From Lentisphaerae bacterium GWF2_45_14 (lineage in GTDB: Bacteria; Verrucomicrobiota; Lentisphaeria; Victivallales; GWF2-45-14): 64,000 nucleotides of DNA. Below are positions 60,083-64,000 of the stretch, piece by piece; the stretch's first letter is position 1, and each line of letters begins with the position of its first letter. The notes under the pieces are model-generated. The model saw only the letters and a list, made by a program, of their open reading frames with translations, had not been told where the DNA came from and ran no database searches. Where the stretch lies: contig MHBG01000064.1 of NCBI GenBank assembly GCA_001804785.1, positions 17,894 to 81,893 of the forward strand. The letters run 5' to 3'. A program made the translations under genes and the position numbers.

Positions 60083-62317
60083 TTATTTTTCTGCCATTTC
60101 AAAATCGAAATTCATTTGAGCGCTTCGGTTTTCGCCTGTCGGGATAAAATCAGAAAATTTATTGTAAAGTTCGTCAAGTTTCGCCAGATAGTAATTTATA
60201 TTTTCATCGCGTTGGGGGGGAGCGTCCGCCAGAAGGCGGGAGTTGTCGAAAATTGAGACGTTTTTCTTTGTTCCGGTAACGTAGAACGATACCTGGTCGC
60301 CCCTTCTGTAATCGCGCTTTGATGCCGCCGCGAGTTCGTAAGCGGCACTTCTTCTGCCGCCGCCGGCGGATATTTTTTTACTGTAAACTTCTACCGAGTC
60401 GCTCAATGTTTCTGTTTTTGCGAGTTTTTCGAGAGGGAATGCGCGTTCGTTTATCATTTGTCTGTACTTCTCGGTAAACGTATTCACCTCGGAAAATTTT
60501 TCATTAAGGACAAGGTAAATTATCTGCCGGATATAATCTCGCTGAAAGGGTTCGAGGCCTCTTGATTTGAGTGCGGCTCCGGTAACTGATATTTCGCCGT
60601 TGTCTGAAAGCAGCGCATAGTTTTTGCTTTTATAGCAGAACATGGCTTTGCATGTCGAATCCAGCTCCACTTCTATTCCGGGGGGTAAAACGCTTTGTAT
60701 TTTCTTCTCCATTTCCGACGTGCTGTTTTGGTCCGGCGGCGGCTGAAAGTAAATCCCGTCGGTGTCCATTTCTATCACTTTTGCTCCCTGCGAGTTGAGA
60801 AAATCAAGCATGGAGCTGAGTATTTTGCGGCCTTTGGCGGTTACTTCGGCGGCCATGGCAAAGTCGTTGAAAGTACCCTGACTAAAACCAAGATAACCGT
60901 AGAATGAATTTATCAATATCTTGAAAGTTGTCTGGAGCGAATTGTAATAATCCTTCATCGCGGGGGTTTCGGCACTGCGCTCGGCGTCCTTTGCCTCGAG
61001 GCGGAACTCCCTGAGAGTCTTGAGGAATTTCGTGAAAATGCCGAGCGTATCGCGTTTTGGGCAGAGGTTGCAGGAAAGGATTATTGACGGATAAAGAGAG
61101 CGCACGTCGCAGTGCCACACATTTTCGAAAACGCCCGAATGAAACGCCTTTGTCAGCGCTCCGGTGAAGGGAACTCCGTTTTCGGGGAGGGGGATTGATT
61201 CGGTCATTGAAATATAGTGTGCCGTCAGTATGGCGTCTATCCTTGTCGCATTGCCGCGGACGGCGCAATCCTGGTACTTCATCGGCACGAGCTGTGCCTG
61301 ATAGAAAAAGCTTGGCGAAAGAATATCGGAAACGGCCCTTGTCTCGCGGGCATCGTCCAGAGCGTAGGCGAGAAGGCGCGTCCTGTCGTTTTGCCATGCT
61401 TTCGATATTTCGCGGCCGTCGATGTATGTCCTGTCTTTCGGGGCCACACCGAAATGCTTGGCGACTTCCTTGAGCCCGTAGCCATCCAAGTTTCTGTGCG
61501 TAACATCGTAAAGCTGGACGAGATAGTATATATCGACAATGTGCCTGCCGTATATGTCGTACCGTGTATAGTTGATTGTCCTTTCGGCAGCGCTGAATCT
61601 GGAATTGCGTTTCTTCATGGGGGAATTGTCACGTCCCAGACCGAGTTTGACCTTGTGTCGTTTTGCTCTTTCCTCGATGAAAGGCAGGTCGAAGCGGAAG
61701 ATGTTATAGCCTTCAAGCACATCGGGGTCGCGCTCTTTTACCGTATTGACGAATTCCTGAAGCAGCTCTTTTTCGGACATATTTTCGGCGCTGATGCATT
61801 TTTCCCAACCGGTACTGTCGGTCATGCTTATTATTATTATGCCGTCGCCTTCGCGTTCCGGATTGGGGAAGTCGAAGCCCTCGGTGCAGACCGTCTCTAT
61901 ATCGAACTGCATCCTTCGTATATCAGGAAAGCGCATATCTGAAAAAAGCCTGAAGGACTCCGAAATAAAAAGCTGAGTCGTAAGGTCTGAAATGACCCTG
62001 TACGGAGCACTCGGAGAGGACGGAGAAAAGCCCGTGACCGAGGAAAGAAATTTTAACGCATCCTCGTAATCGGCCTTGCTTTTGAAGCGGGCAAGAAAGG
62101 CGAGCGGTGCGCTACCTGAAAGCTTTTCTATCTCAAATTTTTTGGCGAAACCGTCCAGAATCGATTCAGATTTAAGCAGGATGAAAGGCCGGAAATCAAT
62201 TGTTTCAGAACGCACGGAGTCCCCGTCCCGTATGAAGACACAGGCTCCTCCATCTCCGACAGGCTCGGCGCCGACTATGCGGCAAATCCTGGAATTTGCA
62301 ATTTTCTCGAGCTTCAT
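60083..62317 (-). CDS. Family B DNA polymerase (Pol II-like)
   Basis: This 744-residue family B polymerase has an N-terminal 3'-5' exonuclease: Exo I MQFDIETVCTE, Exo II LEGYNIFRFDLPF, Exo III YALDDARET. The polymerase domain has motif A DVRSLYPSIIL, motif B TFKILINSFYGYLGF and motif C VIEMDTDGIYF, keeping both catalytic aspartates. The length suits bacterial Pol II (783 in E. coli), so damage tolerance and repair synthesis are likely. I chose ATG 62317: the frame is open 30 codons further upstream, but that part looks non-homologous and a promoter lies just ahead of this ATG. It runs into the hybrid kinase gene. Confidence 0.92.
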   Translation of the reverse strand: MKLEKIANSRICRIVGAEPVGDGGACVFIRDGDSVRSETIDFRPFILLKSESILDGFAKKFEIEKLSGSAPLAFLARFKSKADYEDALKFLSSVTGFSPSSPSAPYRVISDLTTQLFISESFRLFSDMRFPDIRRMQFDIETVCTEGFDFPNPEREGDGIIIISMTDSTGWEKCISAENMSEKELLQEFVNTVKERDPDVLEGYNIFRFDLPFIEERAKRHKVKLGLGRDNSPMKKRNSRFSAAERTINYTRYDIYGRHIVDIYYLVQLYDVTHRNLDGYGLKEVAKHFGVAPKDRTYIDGREISKAWQNDRTRLLAYALDDARETRAVSDILSPSFFYQAQLVPMKYQDCAVRGNATRIDAILTAHYISMTESIPLPENGVPFTGALTKAFHSGVFENVWHCDVRSLYPSIILSCNLCPKRDTLGIFTKFLKTLREFRLEAKDAERSAETPAMKDYYNSLQTTFKILINSFYGYLGFSQGTFNDFAMAAEVTAKGRKILSSMLDFLNSQGAKVIEMDTDGIYFQPPPDQNSTSEMEKKIQSVLPPGIEVELDSTCKAMFCYKSKNYALLSDNGEISVTGAALKSRGLEPFQRDYIRQIIYLVLNEKFSEVNTFTEKYRQMINERAFPLEKLAKTETLSDSVEVYSKKISAGGGRRSAAYELAAASKRDYRRGDQVSFYVTGTKKNVSIFDNSRLLADAPPQRDENINYYLAKLDELYNKFSDFIPTGENRSAQMNFDFEMAEK

Positions 62318-62323
62318 GAGGCT

Positions 62324-62352
62324 AATATACCCCGAGAGTAACCTAATTGCAA
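62324..62352 (-). promoter_or_regulatory. Promoter candidate of the DNA polymerase gene
   Basis: On the minus strand, TTGCAA (complement of 62347-62352) and TATATT (complement of 62324-62329) are 17 bases apart. The -10 ends only six bases before the ATG, so the transcript would start at or within a base or two of the start codon. This would make a leaderless mRNA, consistent with the lack of a Shine-Dalgarno here. Confidence 0.4.
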
Positions 62353-62416
62353 TGACGTTGAAGGGAAGAATAGCCGCTGTTTTTTTTGTGAAACCTTTGA
62401 ATATCATATTTTAAAA

Positions 62417-62440
62417 GGGTAAATAAAAGTTATATTACCC
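62417..62440. promoter_or_regulatory. Inverted repeat in the hom / DNA polymerase divergent region
   Basis: GGGTAA (62417-62422) and TTACCC (62435-62440) form a perfect six-base dyad with a 12-base, AT-rich centre. It is 52 bases upstream of the homoserine dehydrogenase start. It could be an operator; no regulator is suggested by context. Confidence 0.3.
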
Positions 62441-62491
62441 CCTTTACGCCGGTTTACACAAAACATTTTTTTTTGAGGGCTTATCTGAAAA

Positions 62492-63781
62492 GTGAAAGAA
62501 GTTAAAGTCGGAGTCATAGGGTTCGGTACCGTCGGAGCGGGCGTGGCGAACTGTCTTTTGAAAAATTGCGATGTTATCGCGAAACGTTGTGGCGTGAAGC
62601 CGGTGCTTGTGAAAGTCGCCGATCTCGACATTGAAAAGGACAGGGGGGTTAATGTTCCACGAACGCTTCTGACAAGAGATGCGCATGAGCTCATCAGAGA
62701 GTCGGATATTGTCGTGGAACTCATCGGAGGGATAACGAAGGCAAAAGACTTTATCATCGAAGCTCTTGAGCAAGGGAAACCAGTCGTTACCGCAAATAAG
62801 GCGCTTCTCGCGGAAAAAGGCGATGAAATCTTCGCGGCAGCCGCAAAAAGCAATGCCGATGTATATTTTGAGGCCAGCGTCGCTGGCGGAATTCCAGTTA
62901 TCAAGGCTCTGCGCGAAGGACTTGCCGGCAATAGAATAAACAGGATTTACGGGATACTTAACGGTACATGCAACTATATACTTACCAGAATGGAACGTGA
63001 AAACGTGGACTTCTGGCCGGTTCTTGAAGATGCTCAAAAGCTCGGCTATGCCGAGGCGGAGCCCTCGCTCGATATAGACGGCTTCGATACCGCCCACAAG
63101 GCAACCATTCTCGCCTCAATAGCCTACGGGAAGTGGTTCGGAATGAAGCCTATATTCGTCAGCGGCATAAGAGATATTTCTCTTGCCGACCTCAAGTATG
63201 CGGACGACCTCGGCTACCGCATAAAACTCCTCGCCGTTATAAAGCAGATTGAGGGCGATGTCCAGATACGCGTTCATCCGGCGCTTGTGCCAAAAACAGC
63301 GCTGCTCGCAAATATTTCAGAAGTTTTTAACGGCGTAATGATAAACGGCGATACCGTAGGCGATACTCTATTTTACGGAAGGGGTGCCGGCCGCGATGCT
63401 ACCTCAAGCGCTGTTGTCGCAGACATTATTGACATATGTCTTAACATTTCTTCGGGCTCGCCGCGTCGTATTCCGCCGTTCCGCGAAGGACGGCAGTTCG
63501 AAAACATCACTCCAATGGAAAAAATAACTACACGCTACTACATCAGGCTTCAAGTCGAAGACAAGCCCGGCGTTATCGCCAAGGCTGCCGAGATACTCGC
63601 CTCGAAGGGTATCAGCGTCTCCAGTTTTATCCAGAAGGAAGGTCAGTCCTCTGATAACGTGTCCGTGTTAATCCTTACACACGAGGCACTTGAGGAAGAT
63701 GTAATGAAGGCGGTGAGCGAAATCGAAAAGCTTCCGTCCGTAAAAGAAAAAGCAAAACTTATCAGAATAGAGGATATTTAA
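62492..63781 (+). CDS. hom: Homoserine dehydrogenase
   Basis: This enzyme reduces aspartate-semialdehyde to homoserine on the threonine/methionine branch. The 429 residues have the NAD(P) fold VGVIGFGTVGAGVA (5-18), ELIGGITKAKDFIIEALEQGKPVVTANKALLAEKG, the catalytic-domain signature NGTCNYILTRME and GYAEAEPSLDIDGFDTAHK, and a C-terminal ACT domain (about 350-420; RLQVEDKPGVIAKAAEILASKGISVSSF) for feedback. Start is GTG 62492; GAGGG sits 12 bases upstream, which is distant. An aspartate kinase follows five bases after the stop, so the two form a pathway operon. Confidence 0.95.
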   Translation: MKEVKVGVIGFGTVGAGVANCLLKNCDVIAKRCGVKPVLVKVADLDIEKDRGVNVPRTLLTRDAHELIRESDIVVELIGGITKAKDFIIEALEQGKPVVTANKALLAEKGDEIFAAAAKSNADVYFEASVAGGIPVIKALREGLAGNRINRIYGILNGTCNYILTRMERENVDFWPVLEDAQKLGYAEAEPSLDIDGFDTAHKATILASIAYGKWFGMKPIFVSGIRDISLADLKYADDLGYRIKLLAVIKQIEGDVQIRVHPALVPKTALLANISEVFNGVMINGDTVGDTLFYGRGAGRDATSSAVVADIIDICLNISSGSPRRIPPFREGRQFENITPMEKITTRYYIRLQVEDKPGVIAKAAEILASKGISVSSFIQKEGQSSDNVSVLILTHEALEEDVMKAVSEIEKLPSVKEKAKLIRIEDI

Positions 63782-63786
63782 AAGCT

Positions 63787-64000
63787 ATGCCAGGAAATCA
63801 TACCGTAGAAAAAATTGGCGGTACTTCCATGAGCCGCTTCGGCGATGTGATGAAAAACGTTATCATCGGTCACCGACAGCCAGCCGAACTATATAACCGC
63901 ATATTTGTGGTTTCGGCTTACGGCGGCATCACAAATCTGCTCCTCGAAAATAAAAAAACAGGAGAGCCGGGCGTTTACGGGAAATTTGCTGTCGGCGAAG
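63787..64000 (+). CDS. Aspartate kinase, ectoine-type (Ask_Ect-like), cut by the right edge
   Basis: Only the first 71 residues are visible. They start MPGNHTVEKIGGTSMSRFGD, carrying the aspartokinase KxGGTS motif in the HTVEKIGGTSMS form typical of the Ask_Ect class, and continue NRIFVVSAYGGITNLLLENKKTGEPGVYGKFA, which fits the same class. Aspartate kinase commits aspartate to the lysine/threonine/methionine pathway, matching the upstream hom. Ask_Ect enzymes are known from ectoine gene clusters and are insensitive to usual feedback; no ectoine gene is in the window, so the link is by similarity only. Confidence 0.85.
   Translation, partial: MPGNHTVEKIGGTSMSRFGDVMKNVIIGHRQPAELYNRIFVVSAYGGITNLLLENKKTGEPGVYGKFAVGE

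Noticed and set aside
61217-61942. 241-codon plus-strand frame inside the DNA polymerase gene
   Set aside because: It is a mirror of the polymerase exonuclease coding region; no family and no upstream signal.

Overview
The window is a stretch of bacterial chromosome with moderate GC, tightly packed genes and many 4-base ATGA or TAATG overlaps. It holds about 46 genes and is cut inside a gene at both ends (recC on the left, an aspartate kinase on the right). The gene set (RecBCD, GOGAT, a surface-glycan locus with amidotransferases and a NodU-type carbamoyltransferase, hybrid histidine kinase, family B DNA polymerase) suggests a Gram-negative, probably heterotrophic bacterium. A PVC-type (Lentisphaerota-like) host is only a guess; no rRNA or other marker is present to fix the taxonomy. 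I see no tRNA, rRNA, CRISPR array or insertion sequence.

Layout. 1-8.6 kb: recC-recB-recD operon. 8.6-12.2 kb: a LysM-like membrane protein on the minus strand and a pair of DUF21/CBS (CNNM/CorC-type) membrane proteins. 12.2-21.3 kb: a deoxysugar catabolic region. fucI and an AraB-like FGGY kinase lie on the minus strand behind a well-formed promoter with a palindromic operator candidate; a CstA-family transporter and an aldolase/short-chain dehydrogenase fusion lie on the plus strand. The halves are separated by an AAA_14/DUF4143 ATPase, a small Shine-Dalgarno-led reading frame and a nested inverted repeat. 21.3-24.9 kb: amino-acid genes (ilvH, an M20 peptidase, pheA) and an SGNH-like protein lacking its catalytic histidine. 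24.9-27.1 kb: an orphan phage terminase pair with no other phage gene. 27.4-33.5 kb: gltB-gltD, closed by a long hairpin.

33.9-49.7 kb is the largest unit: sixteen plus-strand genes for building and decorating a surface glycan or glycoconjugate. They include a methyltransferase, two AsnB-type amidotransferases, a FemAB-like acyltransferase, a sugar formyltransferase-like protein, a polysaccharide-deacetylase-like protein, a DUF354 protein, a HisH/HisF/WbpG-type amidotransferase trio, a GT4 glycosyltransferase, a membrane-anchored SGNH protein, and a carbamoyltransferase followed by SxtJ-like and DUF5989 small membrane proteins. No flippase, polymerase, ABC exporter or initiating transferase is in the window, so this is a modification-rich part of a larger pathway.

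49.9-64 kb: miaA and a CBS/DRTGG-containing inorganic pyrophosphatase; a minus-strand operon of Ser/Thr kinase, alpha-oxoamine synthase and Gfo/Idh oxidoreductase; an AAC(3)-family acetyltransferase; an HD-domain protein; a potassium-channel-like protein; a family B DNA polymerase co-oriented with a PAS hybrid histidine kinase; and homoserine dehydrogenase followed by an ectoine-type aspartate kinase.

No wholly new system can be demonstrated by reading alone. The best leads are the carbamoyltransferase-SxtJ-DUF5989 module with the altered HisF trio, the orphan terminase pair, the kinase-oxoamine synthase-oxidoreductase operon, and the inverted-repeat/small-ORF segment beside the AAA ATPase.
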